This document shows, in pieces, positions 27,189-36,074 of a stretch of DNA of 64,000 bases. The notes beneath the pieces were generated by a model. It worked only from the letters and a program-made list of their open reading frames with translations, made no database searches and had not been told where the DNA came from. Source of the DNA: Mycolicibacterium litorale (GTDB lineage: Bacteria; Actinomycetota; Actinomycetes; Mycobacteriales; Mycobacteriaceae); the NCBI RefSeq assembly GCF_014218295.1, contig NZ_AP023287.1, positions 1,736,001 through 1,800,000 on the forward strand, read 5' to 3'. Every line of letters begins with the position of its first letter. Positions within the stretch are counted from its first letter, which is position 1. The translations under genes and the position numbers were made by a program.

Positions 27189-27189
27189 G

Positions 27190-28806
27190 ATGGCCGAGTG
27201 GACGATCGGCGGGGTGCTCGACGCCATCGCCGGCGTCATCCCCGACCGGTTGATGACGGTGTGCGGGCAGCGGCGCAGCACCTTCGCCGACACCGCCGAC
27301 CGCAGTCGGCGGCTGGCCAACTTCCTCGCCGGCCGCGGCCTGGGCGCCCACCGCGAGCGCCACACGCTGGCGAATTGGGAGTGCGGTCAGGACCGGGTGG
27401 CGCTCATCATGCGGAACGACCTGTATCCCGACGCGGTGATCGGCTGTCTGAAGGCCCGCACCGTCCCGGTCAACGTGAACTTCCACTACACCCCGCGCGA
27501 GGTGAATGAACTCCTCGAGTACGTGAAGCCGTCGGCGGTCATCTACCACCGCTCGCTGGGCGCGAAGTTCGCCGACGTACTCCCGCCGGACGCGCTGTGG
27601 ATCTCCGTCGACGACGGCGGCGTGCTGCCCGAACTGCCGTCCGCGGTCCGCCTGGCCGACGCGCTGGTCGAAGGTGCGGTGGATCAACGGATTTCGCCGT
27701 CGCCCGACGATGTGGTGATGATGTGCACGGGTGGCACCACCGGCCGTCCCAAAGGGGTGCTGTGGCGGCAGTGCGACACCTATACCGTCTCGATGAACGG
27801 CGCCGACCACGCCTATGCCGCCGAGATCGCGGAGAAGGTCCGCCACGCCGGGCCGCCCTGGTTCGCGGTGTCCCCGTTGATGCACGCCGCCGGAATGTGG
27901 ACCGCATTCGCCGGGGTGCTCGGCGGTCAGACCGTGGTGCTCTACGACAACCGGGAGACCTTCGATCCCAAGGCCGTCTGGGCGACGGTGGAGCGGGAGA
28001 AGGTCGGGCTGATGACCATGGTCGGCGACGCCTACGCCGGCCCGCTCATCGACGAGCTGCAACGCAACTCCTACGACCTCTCGTCGCTGTTCGCGGTCGC
28101 CACCGGCGGCGCCGCGACCAATCCCCGGCACCAGCAGGCGCTGCTGGAGATGCTGCCGGGCATCACCCTGGTCAACGGGTACGGGTCGTCGGAGACCGGC
28201 AACGTGGGGTTCGGACGCAGTCAGCGTGGCGACACCCGAGACACCTTCGAACTGCGTGACGGAGCGCTCGTGCTCGCCGCGGACTACAGCCGATTCCTGC
28301 ACCCGGGGGAGCAGGAAATCGGCTGGGTCGCGCGGGCCGGGCGAATCCCGTTGGGCTACTTCGACGACCCGGACGCCACGCGCAGCACGTTCCCCGAGGT
28401 GGACGGCAAGCGGGTGGTCATCTCCGGCGACCGCGGCGCACTGGCCGAGGACGGCACGCTGCGGCTGTTCGGCCGTGACTCGCTGGTGGTCAACACCGGC
28501 GGTGAGAAGGTGTTCGTCGAAGAGGTCGAGGAGGTGGTGCGCGCCCATCCAGGCATCGCCGACGCGCTGGTGGTGGGCCGTCCGAGTGAGCGGTGGGGTG
28601 AGGAGGTCGTCGCGCTGATCGCGCGGGCCGAGGTGCGAGCCGCCGTCACCCACGATGTGCTGCACACCCACTGTGCGGCGCACCTTGCCGGATTCAAGGT
28701 TCCCAAGGAGTTCATCGTGGTCGAGCAGGTGCGGCGGCTGGGCAACGGCAAGGCCGACTACCGCTGGGCGAAGAGCGCCGTGCTGCGCGAGGTGACGCCG
28801 GCGTGA
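27190..28806 (+). CDS. Acyl-CoA ligase, FadD19-like, 538 aa
   Basis: An ANL ligase whose N-terminus and CTGGTTGRPKGVLWRQ P-loop resemble the FadD19/FadD17 group that activates steroid side chains in mycobacteria. GYGSSETGNVGFG is the A5 block, NTGGEKVFVEEVEEVV follows the hinge, and the lysine lies in RLGNGKADYRW. The ATG is one base after the amidohydrolase stop and the stop overlaps the next gene by four bases. A second FadD19-like paralogue occurs at 39988-41637. Confidence 0.92.
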   Translation: MAEWTIGGVLDAIAGVIPDRLMTVCGQRRSTFADTADRSRRLANFLAGRGLGAHRERHTLANWECGQDRVALIMRNDLYPDAVIGCLKARTVPVNVNFHYTPREVNELLEYVKPSAVIYHRSLGAKFADVLPPDALWISVDDGGVLPELPSAVRLADALVEGAVDQRISPSPDDVVMMCTGGTTGRPKGVLWRQCDTYTVSMNGADHAYAAEIAEKVRHAGPPWFAVSPLMHAAGMWTAFAGVLGGQTVVLYDNRETFDPKAVWATVEREKVGLMTMVGDAYAGPLIDELQRNSYDLSSLFAVATGGAATNPRHQQALLEMLPGITLVNGYGSSETGNVGFGRSQRGDTRDTFELRDGALVLAADYSRFLHPGEQEIGWVARAGRIPLGYFDDPDATRSTFPEVDGKRVVISGDRGALAEDGTLRLFGRDSLVVNTGGEKVFVEEVEEVVRAHPGIADALVVGRPSERWGEEVVALIARAEVRAAVTHDVLHTHCAAHLAGFKVPKEFIVVEQVRRLGNGKADYRWAKSAVLREVTPA

Positions 28807-29639
28807 CCGTCAACAAGACCATCGATTGCCTGGTCAACGTCCACTTCGGCGAGACCGAACAGCAGCCGTCGTGGATGCTGAAGGTGCGCGACGACTACTT
28901 CAAGGGGCCACAGTCGATGTTCGCGCCGGTCGACCTGTCGGCCCTGCTCGACGAGATGGACGAGTACGGCGTGGTCAAGGCCGTCCTGATGGACAACCTG
29001 GTCAAACCATCCACGGCCGCACGGAAATTCGTCGACGCCCGGCCGGACCGGTTCGCCTTGGCGATCGGCGGGGTGAACCTACTGCGGCCCATACCGGCGC
29101 TGCGGGAGCTGGCGGCCGTCACCCGTGACCTGCCGGTCGCCTACGCCGTCGTGGGGCCGAGCTTCTGGGGGGACGGACAGTACCCGCCCAGTGACGCGGT
29201 CTACTACCCGCTCTACACCAAGTGCGCCGAACTCGGCCTCCCGCTGTGCGTCAACACCGGTCTGCCCGGCCCGCCCATCCCGGGAGAGGTGCAGAACCCG
29301 ATCCACCTCGACCGGGTCTGCGTGCGCTTCCCCGAGCTCAAACTGTGCATGATCCACGGCGCGGACCCGTGGTGGGAGGTCGCGATCCGGTTGTTGATGA
29401 AGTACGCGAACCTGCGGATCATGACCTCGGCATGGTCACCGAAGCGGTTGCCGGACAGCCTGTTGCACTACATGCGGACCCGTGGCAAGGACAAGGTGAT
29501 CTTCGCATCGGACTGGCCGGTGCTGCGCCAGAGCCGTGTCGTCCCCGAGGCGCTGGCGCTGGACCTGCCCGCCGACGTGCTCGAGAAGTACCTTTACGAC
29601 AACGCCCGGGAGTTCTTCTTCTCCGAACAGGAGCTGTGA
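28803..29639 (+). CDS. Amidohydrolase-2 protein, 278 aa
   Basis: A shorter member of the amidohydrolase-2 family. The N-terminal metal motif is degenerate (Asp8, then VNVH with His14), while the C-terminal MIHGADPWW and FASDWPVLRQ blocks are intact. It is about 120 residues shorter than the paralogue two genes upstream and not a simple duplicate. The GTG start overlaps the ligase stop (GTGA). The pair of family members may form a heteromer or act in sequence. Confidence 0.83.
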   Translation: MTVNKTIDCLVNVHFGETEQQPSWMLKVRDDYFKGPQSMFAPVDLSALLDEMDEYGVVKAVLMDNLVKPSTAARKFVDARPDRFALAIGGVNLLRPIPALRELAAVTRDLPVAYAVVGPSFWGDGQYPPSDAVYYPLYTKCAELGLPLCVNTGLPGPPIPGEVQNPIHLDRVCVRFPELKLCMIHGADPWWEVAIRLLMKYANLRIMTSAWSPKRLPDSLLHYMRTRGKDKVIFASDWPVLRQSRVVPEALALDLPADVLEKYLYDNAREFFFSEQEL

Positions 29640-30691
29640 TGGACCGCTACGAACTGCGCAGGCTCGACTACAGCCTCTCCGCGGACCACGTCGACCTGCA
29701 GAACGCCTACCGGCAGTTCTTCAAGACCCACTGTCCGATCGAAACCGTCCGCGCGGCAGAGGCTTTCGGCTTCGACAAGAGCCTGTGGGAACGGTTGTGC
29801 GCGATGGGTGCGACAACGATGGCGCTGCCCGAATCGGCCGGTGGCGACGGGGCGACGCTGGTCGACCTGACGTTGGTGGCCGAGGAGATCGGCCGCAGCC
29901 TGGCGCCGGTGCCGTGGATCGACCACGTGGTGGCCGCCCGCCTGCTCGCCGCGCTCGGCGATGTGGACGCGGGCATCGTCGGCGGCGAGCAGATCGCGGC
30001 GCTGGACCTGCGGCCCTACGCCGCTCCCGGCCCTCGGCTCATCCCGGCGGGGTCGGTCGCCGACCACATCGTCGTGCGCGACGGCGATGACGTGGTGCGG
30101 CTCGGGTTCGGCACCCGCCCGTACCGCGTGGACAACATCGGGAAACTGCCCATGGCGTGGGTGGATCCGGCCGGCGCCGACAGCCGCACGGTGCTGGCCG
30201 GCGGCCAGGACGCGGTGGCCGCGTACGACCGCGCGCTCGTCGAGTGGCGGCTGCTCACAGCGGCCGCGCTGGTCGGACTCGTCGAGGAGACCATGACCAT
30301 CGCGGCCGAATTCGCCAAGACCCGCTACACGCTGGGGGTGCCGATCGCGACGCTGCAGGCAATCTCGCATCCGCTGGCCAACATCGCGATCGTCGTGCAG
30401 GGCGGACGCAACCTGGCCAGGCGGGCCGCGTGGTTCTGTGACAACGAACCGCACGAGCGGCCGGAACTGGCGCCGTCGGCGTTCGTGTTCATGGCCGAGG
30501 AAGCCGCCAAGGCCGCCACCATGGCGGTACACGTGCAGGGCGGCCTCGGGGTGTCGGCCGAAGCCGCCGCGACGGCGTACCTGGTGCGGGCGCGCGGGTG
30601 GCCGCTGGCCGGCGGCGACCCCGGTCTGGTCGCCCAGCAGATCGCCGCGATCGTCGCCGACCGCGAGAGCCGGGCAGGACGGAGCGAGTAG
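29639..30691 (+). CDS. Acyl-CoA dehydrogenase, shorter subunit of a likely pair, 350 aa
   Basis: An acyl-CoA dehydrogenase fold without the YEGT-type C-terminal glutamate: the equivalent end reads VRARGWPLAGGDPG. The middle beta domain is short and RYTLGVPIATLQAISHPLA is the helical block. This pattern resembles the non-catalytic partner in the alpha2beta2 enzymes of mycobacterial steroid degradation (FadE26/27, FadE28/29). It overlaps the preceding stop by one base and abuts the next dehydrogenase gene, its probable partner. Confidence 0.85.
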   Translation: MDRYELRRLDYSLSADHVDLQNAYRQFFKTHCPIETVRAAEAFGFDKSLWERLCAMGATTMALPESAGGDGATLVDLTLVAEEIGRSLAPVPWIDHVVAARLLAALGDVDAGIVGGEQIAALDLRPYAAPGPRLIPAGSVADHIVVRDGDDVVRLGFGTRPYRVDNIGKLPMAWVDPAGADSRTVLAGGQDAVAAYDRALVEWRLLTAAALVGLVEETMTIAAEFAKTRYTLGVPIATLQAISHPLANIAIVVQGGRNLARRAAWFCDNEPHERPELAPSAFVFMAEEAAKAATMAVHVQGGLGVSAEAAATAYLVRARGWPLAGGDPGLVAQQIAAIVADRESRAGRSE

Positions 30692-31876
30692 ATGGACTTC
30701 TCCAGGGTCGACCTGTCCGACGACGACCGGCAGTTCCGCGACGACGTCCGGGCGCTGCTTCGGGAACTCGTCACCGAGGAGGTCCTACGTCGCGACCGCG
30801 AGACCGGCGACAACTTCGACGAGGGTGTCCACCTGGCCCTCGGCGCGGCCGGATACCTCGAGCGCGAATGGCGACCGGAGGCCGACGGCGGGTTCAGCCG
30901 GGTGCGTCGACGCATCTGGGAGCAGGAGAAGCGCCGCTTCCACGTGCCCTGGGTGACCTGGGGGACGACCGCGATGGTGGCGCGGTCGGTGGACAGGTTC
31001 GCCACGCCCGAGGTGCGCGACGAGGTGCTGCCGCGGGTGTTCAGCGGACATGTCCGGATGTGTCTGGGCTACACCGAACCCGAGGGCGGTTCCGACATCG
31101 CGACATGCAAGACGCGGGCGGTGCGCGAGGATGGATCGACGTGGGTCATCAACGGCGCCAAGATGTTCACCACCGGCGCGCACAACTGTCAGTACGTCTT
31201 CCTCATCACCAACACCGATCCCGCCGCGCCGAAACACCAGAGCCTGACGATGTTCCTGGTGCCACTCGACACGCCGGGCATCGAGATCCAGGGCATCCGC
31301 ACCGTCGACGGTGACCGCACCAACATCGTCTACTACAGCGACGTGCGGGTGGACGACCGCTACCGTCTCGGTGAGGTCAACGGCGGCTGGACGGTGCTGC
31401 GCGAACCGCTCAACGCCGAACACGGTGCGGTCGCCGCTGCCGACGACGGTCTGGCCGATGTGTCGATCATGATGCATCAGGCCGGGTTCATGGCCGACGC
31501 ACTCGATCGTGTGGCCGGCCGAGTGGCCGAAACCGGCCCAGATGGTCGCCGGTTGCTCGACGATCAGTCGGTGGCCTACCGGTTGGGGCGCAGCGCCGCT
31601 CGGATGGAGGCCGCGCTCAGCACCCCCAGCATCTTCGGCCGCGTCGCGATCGCGCAGGCGATGCGCGACATCTCACCGGATCTGATGGACATCATCGGTG
31701 TGGCGTCGTCGCTGCCGTTGGGGACCGACGGTGCGGCCGACGACGGCGGCGCCGAATACGTCTACCGCTTCGCGCCCCTGGTCGGGATCTACGGCGGCAC
31801 CCTCGAGGTGTTCCGGAACATGATCGCCCAGTACGCACTCGGACTGGGCAAGCCGAAATACGCGGCCTCTCAGTAG
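30692..31876 (+). CDS. Acyl-CoA dehydrogenase, catalytic subunit of a likely pair, 394 aa
   Basis: The FAD/substrate block is GYTEPEGGSDIATCKT (126-141). The C-terminal loop reads GIYGGTLEVFRN, so the MCAD-type Glu is Gly, but Glu243 in LNAEHGAVAA is at a place where the isovaleryl-CoA dehydrogenase/FadE26 type keeps its base. It starts directly after the stop of the shorter subunit and would form a heterotetramer with it. It is the last gene of the 25.1-31.9 kb operon. Confidence 0.9.
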   Translation: MDFSRVDLSDDDRQFRDDVRALLRELVTEEVLRRDRETGDNFDEGVHLALGAAGYLEREWRPEADGGFSRVRRRIWEQEKRRFHVPWVTWGTTAMVARSVDRFATPEVRDEVLPRVFSGHVRMCLGYTEPEGGSDIATCKTRAVREDGSTWVINGAKMFTTGAHNCQYVFLITNTDPAAPKHQSLTMFLVPLDTPGIEIQGIRTVDGDRTNIVYYSDVRVDDRYRLGEVNGGWTVLREPLNAEHGAVAAADDGLADVSIMMHQAGFMADALDRVAGRVAETGPDGRRLLDDQSVAYRLGRSAARMEAALSTPSIFGRVAIAQAMRDISPDLMDIIGVASSLPLGTDGAADDGGAEYVYRFAPLVGIYGGTLEVFRNMIAQYALGLGKPKYAASQ

Positions 31877-31878
31877 GG

Positions 31879-31936
31879 CGAGCAGACGCGAAAGCCCCTA
31901 TTTTCGCGCTATTTCGGGGGTTTTCGCGTCTGCTCG
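31879..31936. terminator. Long bidirectional terminator hairpin
   Basis: Arms 31879-31898 and 31917-31936 pair over 20 bases with a single G-T wobble, starting CGAGCAGACGCGAAA. It lies between the convergent ends of the acyl-CoA dehydrogenase and the thiolase-like gene. Confidence 0.85.
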
Positions 31937-31941
31937 CGTAG

Positions 31942-33087
31942 TCATGTCGTCGCCACCGTCGCTGCCGCCGTGCCCGGGGCGCCGTAGAGCTGGGCGAACC
32001 CGACCCGCGGTGCGCCGGGTACCTGCCGGTCGCCGGCCTCGCCCCGCAGCTGCCGCACCAGTTCGTGGATCTGGCGCAGCCCCGACGCACCGATGGGTTC
32101 ACCGTTGGCGATCAAGCCGCCGTCGGTGTTGACCGGCAGCCGGCCGCCGATCTCGGTGGCGCCGGCGGCCAGCAGCTTTTCCTGCTCGCCGTCGGCGCAG
32201 AACCCGCATTCGGCCATGTGGATGATCTCGGCTCCGGCGTCGGTGTCCTGCAGTTGCACGACGTCGACGTCGTCGGGGGTCACACCGGCCTTCTCGAACG
32301 CCGCCCTGGCCGCATACACCGTGGGCGCCACATCCTCCTCGACGGGCGCGAACGTGGTGTTGACCTCGTAAGCGCCGTAGCGCCGGGTGCGGACCTCCAC
32401 CGCACGCAGATACACCGGCTTGGCGGTGTAGCGGTGCGCGATGTCGGCGCGGCACATCACCACCGCGGCAGCGCCCTCGTCGGGCGCGCAGAACATGTAT
32501 TGCGTGAGCGGGTAGTTCAGCATGGCCGAGTCGAGGATCTGTTCCTCGGACATTGGTTTGCGCCGGAACGCGTTGGGGTTGAGCGCACCGTTGCGGAAGT
32601 TCTTGGCGGCCACCTTCGCCAGCGTCGGCTGTGAGATCTGGTGGTCGTGCAGATACCGGTTGGCCTTCATTCCGAAGAACTGCGTGGTCAGGTACTGGCC
32701 GTTCTCGGCGTACCACGACGGCATCCCGACCAGCGCCGGATCTTCGGTGAACGCACCGCGCGGATGCTTGTCGAGCCCTATCGCGATGCCGATGTCGTAG
32801 TCGCCCAACCTGATTCCGTCGGCGCAGGCCTTGAGCGCGCTCGCGGCGGTCGCGCAGGCGTTGAACACATTGGTGAACGGAATGCCCGTCAGCCCGACCA
32901 TGCCGACGATCGCGTCGGGATTGGCGACCGTCCAGCTGCCGCCGGTGGCGAACTGGACGTCCGACCAGGCCACGCCCGCGTCGGCCACCGCGGCGAAGAT
33001 GGCGTCGACACCCATCTGCATCGCAGATTTGCCCTCGAACCGGCCGAATGGATGCAGCCCCACACCGATGATGGCGACGTCGTTCAT
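31942..33087 (-). CDS. Thiolase-like lipid-transfer protein (Ltp/SCP-x thiolase type), 381 aa
   Basis: A thiolase-superfamily protein of the Ltp group. NACATAASALK carries the nucleophile-position Cys near 77-79, FCAPDEGAAAVV and NTDGGLIANGEPIGASG are typical of this group, and the usual GHPxG loop is modified. Mycobacterial members include the steroid side-chain aldolase Ltp2, which works with a hot-dog-fold partner; none is adjacent here. Its own operator copy sits just upstream of the ATG at 33087. It may cleave a C-C bond by thiolysis or retro-aldol. Confidence 0.88.
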   Translation of the reverse strand: MNDVAIIGVGLHPFGRFEGKSAMQMGVDAIFAAVADAGVAWSDVQFATGGSWTVANPDAIVGMVGLTGIPFTNVFNACATAASALKACADGIRLGDYDIGIAIGLDKHPRGAFTEDPALVGMPSWYAENGQYLTTQFFGMKANRYLHDHQISQPTLAKVAAKNFRNGALNPNAFRRKPMSEEQILDSAMLNYPLTQYMFCAPDEGAAAVVMCRADIAHRYTAKPVYLRAVEVRTRRYGAYEVNTTFAPVEEDVAPTVYAARAAFEKAGVTPDDVDVVQLQDTDAGAEIIHMAECGFCADGEQEKLLAAGATEIGGRLPVNTDGGLIANGEPIGASGLRQIHELVRQLRGEAGDRQVPGAPRVGFAQLYGAPGTAAATVATT

Positions 33088-33104
33088 GCGGTTGATGGTA
33101 TCGC

Positions 33105-33123
33105 AACTGTAATGCTTACGGTA
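33105..33123. promoter_or_regulatory. Operator copy d (AACTGTAA-TGC-TTACGGTA)
   Basis: Matches 14 of 16 arm positions. It is 18 bases before the start of the leftward thiolase-like gene. Confidence 0.7.
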
Positions 33124-33126
33124 AGT

Positions 33127-33187
33127 GCGAGCGTGCGCAAAGTGCTGTCCGAGCGCGGCGTGTCGCGGAGCAGACACGCACGCTCGC
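33127..33187 (-). terminator. Hairpin after the CoA-transferase gene
   Basis: GCGAGCGTGCG (33127-33137) and CGCACGCTCGC (33177-33187) are perfect 11-base arms around a 39-base loop, just past the stop of the leftward CaiB gene at 33202. It would separate that gene from the thiolase-like gene downstream, which has its own operator. Confidence 0.5.
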
Positions 33188-33189
33188 GG
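33135..33189. repeat. 55-bp intergenic repeat, copy 1
   Basis: About 80 percent identical, over equal length, to 56831-56885. Shared blocks are GCGCAAAGTGC, GGCGTGTCG and CGCACGCTCGCGG. Both copies lie just downstream of leftward genes, so this may be a dispersed terminator-like element. Confidence 0.55.
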
Positions 33190-33201
33190 TGAGAGGTCAG
33201 G

Positions 33202-34428
33202 TCAGGCGATGGCGCCCTTGTCCTTGAGCACCTCGATCCGGTCCCAGTCCAGGCCGAGTTCCATCAGCACGATCTCGGTGTGCTCGGAGGCCTGGGGGGC
33301 GCGGGTGGTCACCAGGGGTTCGTGGTTGAACTGCACCGGACCGCGCACGACCTTGAACGGCTCACCGCCGTCGCCGGCCTCGACCTCGACGATCATGTCG
33401 TTGGCGACGGCCTGGTCATCGGTGCCCAGGTCGACCAGGCTCTGGAACGGTGCCCACTGGCCCTTCATCGTCTTGAGGTGTTGACGCCAGTACTCGAACG
33501 GCTTGCTCCGAATCGACTCGGCGATCAGTTCCGCTGCCGCCGCGGCGTTCTCGATGAGCGGCAGGACATCGCAGAAGCGGGGGTCGTCGGCGAGCTCGGG
33601 CAGTCCGAGGTGCTCGAACGCGTCCCTGATGTAGCCGGTCGGGCTGACGATGCACAGGTTGATGGTGCCGCCGTCGGAGGTCAGGTAGTTGCCCAGGAAC
33701 GGGTTGACCGTGGGGCCGACGGAGTCGGGCATGAGTGAGCGCATCGTCTCGCCGGTCTCCATACCCTGGGTCACGCTCGCGCCGGCCGCCCACCACGCGG
33801 TGCTCAGCAGCGAGACGTCGAGTTCGACGGCCTCGCCGGTGCGCTCGCGGTGGAACAGCGCCGCGGAGATCCCGCCGGCGATGTTCATCCCGCCGATGGA
33901 ATCGCCGAAGGCCGGAATGCCTTGGGACAGCGCTCCACCGAGTTCCTCGGGGGTGAGCGCATGACCCACCCCGCTGCGCGTCCAGAACGCGGTGCCGTCG
34001 AAACCGCCGACGTCGCGCTCGGGTCCCTTGTCGCCGTAGGCGCTGCCCCGGGCGTAGATGATGTCCGGATTGACCGCACGGATGTGTTCGACGTCGAATC
34101 GGTTCTTCTGCCGCTGGGCCGGAAGGTAGTTGGTCAGGAAGACGTCGGCGGTCCTGGCGATCTCGTAGAGGACCTCCTGCCCGTCGGCTGTCGACACGTC
34201 GATGCCGACGCTGCGCTTCCCGCGGTTGGGGTGCTCGATCAGCGGGTGCCGGTTCGGATCCAGCTGGAATCCGCCCATGTTGATGAAGCCGCGCTGGGTG
34301 TCGCCGCGCACTGGATGCTCCACCTTGATGACGTCGGCGCCCCAGTCGGCGAGGATGGCACCCGCCGCGGGCACGAACGTGAACTGTGCCACCTCGAGGA
34401 CGCGGACACCCTCCATCACCTTGACCAC
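33202..34428 (-). CDS. CaiB/BaiF-family CoA-transferase, 408 aa
   Basis: A class III CoA-transferase, which moves CoA between carboxylic acids. The catalytic aspartate is Asp176 in FGDSIGGM, the N-terminal [31 protein letters not shown] region is typical, and the length is normal. The GTG at 34428 has AGGAG six bases upstream. It is divergent from an aldehyde dehydrogenase gene with an excellent operator copy between them. It may activate an acid made by that dehydrogenase, or act as a racemase of a methyl-branched acyl-CoA. Confidence 0.92.
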   Translation of the reverse strand: MVKVMEGVRVLEVAQFTFVPAAGAILADWGADVIKVEHPVRGDTQRGFINMGGFQLDPNRHPLIEHPNRGKRSVGIDVSTADGQEVLYEIARTADVFLTNYLPAQRQKNRFDVEHIRAVNPDIIYARGSAYGDKGPERDVGGFDGTAFWTRSGVGHALTPEELGGALSQGIPAFGDSIGGMNIAGGISAALFHRERTGEAVELDVSLLSTAWWAAGASVTQGMETGETMRSLMPDSVGPTVNPFLGNYLTSDGGTINLCIVSPTGYIRDAFEHLGLPELADDPRFCDVLPLIENAAAAAELIAESIRSKPFEYWRQHLKTMKGQWAPFQSLVDLGTDDQAVANDMIVEVEAGDGGEPFKVVRGPVQFNHEPLVTTRAPQASEHTEIVLMELGLDWDRIEVLKDKGAIA

Positions 34429-34477
34429 GGGCGGCTCCTTTGCGATCGATGGCGCGGACGGCTGCTCCGGGTTACGT

Positions 34478-34496
34478 TACTGTAACAGTTACAGTT
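34478..34496. promoter_or_regulatory. Operator copy e (TACTGTAA-CAG-TTACAGTT)
   Basis: Matches 15 of 16 arm positions. It lies between the divergent CoA-transferase (34428) and aldehyde dehydrogenase (34530) genes. Confidence 0.8.
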
Positions 34497-34529
34497 GCCG
34501 CCAACGCTTGCGATCCTATAGGAGGTCGG

Positions 34530-36068
34530 GTGAGCGACGTCCTCGAGGACCGCACCGAGACCAGTGTCGACGTCGGTGCGCGCGCGGCGCGGCGGGCAGA
34601 ACCTCGCATGCTGATCGACGGTGCGCTGACCGAGGCCGTCGCTGGTGGTCGGTTCGACAACGTCAGCCCTGCGACGGGGCGGGTGCTCGGCGGCACCGCG
34701 GCGGGCACCGCCGAGGACATGGACCGTGCGATCGCGGCAGCGCGACGCGCGTTCGACACCTCGGACTGGTCGACGAACCGGGCACTGCGCGTGCGCTGCC
34801 TGCATCAGCTCCAGGACGCCATCGAGGCCGAACGAGAAGAGCTGCGGGAGGAACTGGTCGCCGAGGTCGGATGCCCGGTGATGTCGACCCGCGACGCGCA
34901 GCTCGACTGGCCGCTGGCAGAAGCGCTGCGCTATCCCGCCGCGCTCGTCGACGAATTCCCTTGGGCCAGAACGCTGCCGGGCAGAGGGCTGTTCGGCGAA
35001 CGCAACGTGCGGACCGTCGTCAAGGAGCCGGTCGGCGTGGTCGCGGCCATCACCCCGTCGAACTATCCGGCCGAGGTCATCCTCAACAAGCTCGGCCCCG
35101 CGCTGGCCACCGGCAACACCGTCGTGCTCAAACCGGACCCGCACACCCCCTGGAACGCCACCCGGCTCGGCCGGCTGATCGCCGAGCGCACCGACATACC
35201 ACCCGGTGTGGTGAACATCGTCCCGACACCGTCCAACGAGGTGGCCGCCCTACTGGGCAGCGATCCGCGAGTCGACATGGTGTCGTTCACCGGATCCACC
35301 GCCGTGGGCAAGCACTTGATGCGCCAGGGCGCCGACACCATGAAGCGGACCTTCCTCGAACTCGGCGGGAAGTCGGCGCTCATCGTGCTCGACGACGCGA
35401 ATCCGGCACGCATCCTGCCCGGCGCCGTCGGTGTTCTCGCGCATGCCGGACAGGCGTGTGCGATGACCACGCGGCTGATCATCCACGAGTCGCTGTTCGC
35501 GCAGGCGGTGGCAGACATCGCGGCGGCCTTCGAGGCCGTACCGGTCGGTGATCCGGCCTCCCCGTCGACGTTCGTCGGCCCGCTGATCAGCGCACGTCAG
35601 CAGCGCAAGGTGCTCGACGCCTGCGAGCAGGCACGCCGCGACGGCGCCGAGATCGTCACCGGCGGCGGCCTGGTCGAGGGGTTGCCCGAGCATCTGGCCG
35701 GCGGTCACTTCGTCGCGCCGACGCTGATCACCGGCGTCGACCCCGGCGCCCCGATCGCGCAGGAGGAGATCTTCGGGCCCGTGCTGGTGGTTCTCCCGTT
35801 CACCGACGACCGAGACGCCATCGCGATCGCCAACGACAGCGCCTACGGTCTCGCCGGCGCGGTGCTGTCGTCGTCCCTGGAGCGTGGCATGGGCGTGGCC
35901 CACCGTGTGCGCACCGGGTCCATCGGGGTCAACGGCGGCATGTTCTACGGCGCCGACGCACCGTTCGGCGGGTACAAGAACAGCGGTGTCGGGCGGCAGT
36001 GCGGGATCGAGGGTTTCGAGCAGTACCTGGAGACCAAGACGATCGCTCATCGCATCGCGAGGGCGTGA
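34530..36068 (+). CDS. Aldehyde dehydrogenase, 512 aa
   Basis: An NAD(P)-dependent aldehyde dehydrogenase. Catalytic Glu277 is in LELGGKS and Cys310 in HAGQACAMTTR; FTGSTAVGK is the cofactor loop and EEIFGPVL is intact. SNYP replaces the usual WNFP near 177-180. The GTG at 34530 follows AGGAGGT at short spacing; the longer open frame would read through the operator. It would oxidise an aldehyde formed by one of the P450s to the acid. Confidence 0.92.
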   Translation: MSDVLEDRTETSVDVGARAARRAEPRMLIDGALTEAVAGGRFDNVSPATGRVLGGTAAGTAEDMDRAIAAARRAFDTSDWSTNRALRVRCLHQLQDAIEAEREELREELVAEVGCPVMSTRDAQLDWPLAEALRYPAALVDEFPWARTLPGRGLFGERNVRTVVKEPVGVVAAITPSNYPAEVILNKLGPALATGNTVVLKPDPHTPWNATRLGRLIAERTDIPPGVVNIVPTPSNEVAALLGSDPRVDMVSFTGSTAVGKHLMRQGADTMKRTFLELGGKSALIVLDDANPARILPGAVGVLAHAGQACAMTTRLIIHESLFAQAVADIAAAFEAVPVGDPASPSTFVGPLISARQQRKVLDACEQARRDGAEIVTGGGLVEGLPEHLAGGHFVAPTLITGVDPGAPIAQEEIFGPVLVVLPFTDDRDAIAIANDSAYGLAGAVLSSSLERGMGVAHRVRTGSIGVNGGMFYGADAPFGGYKNSGVGRQCGIEGFEQYLETKTIAHRIARA

Positions 36069-36074
36069 CGGCGA

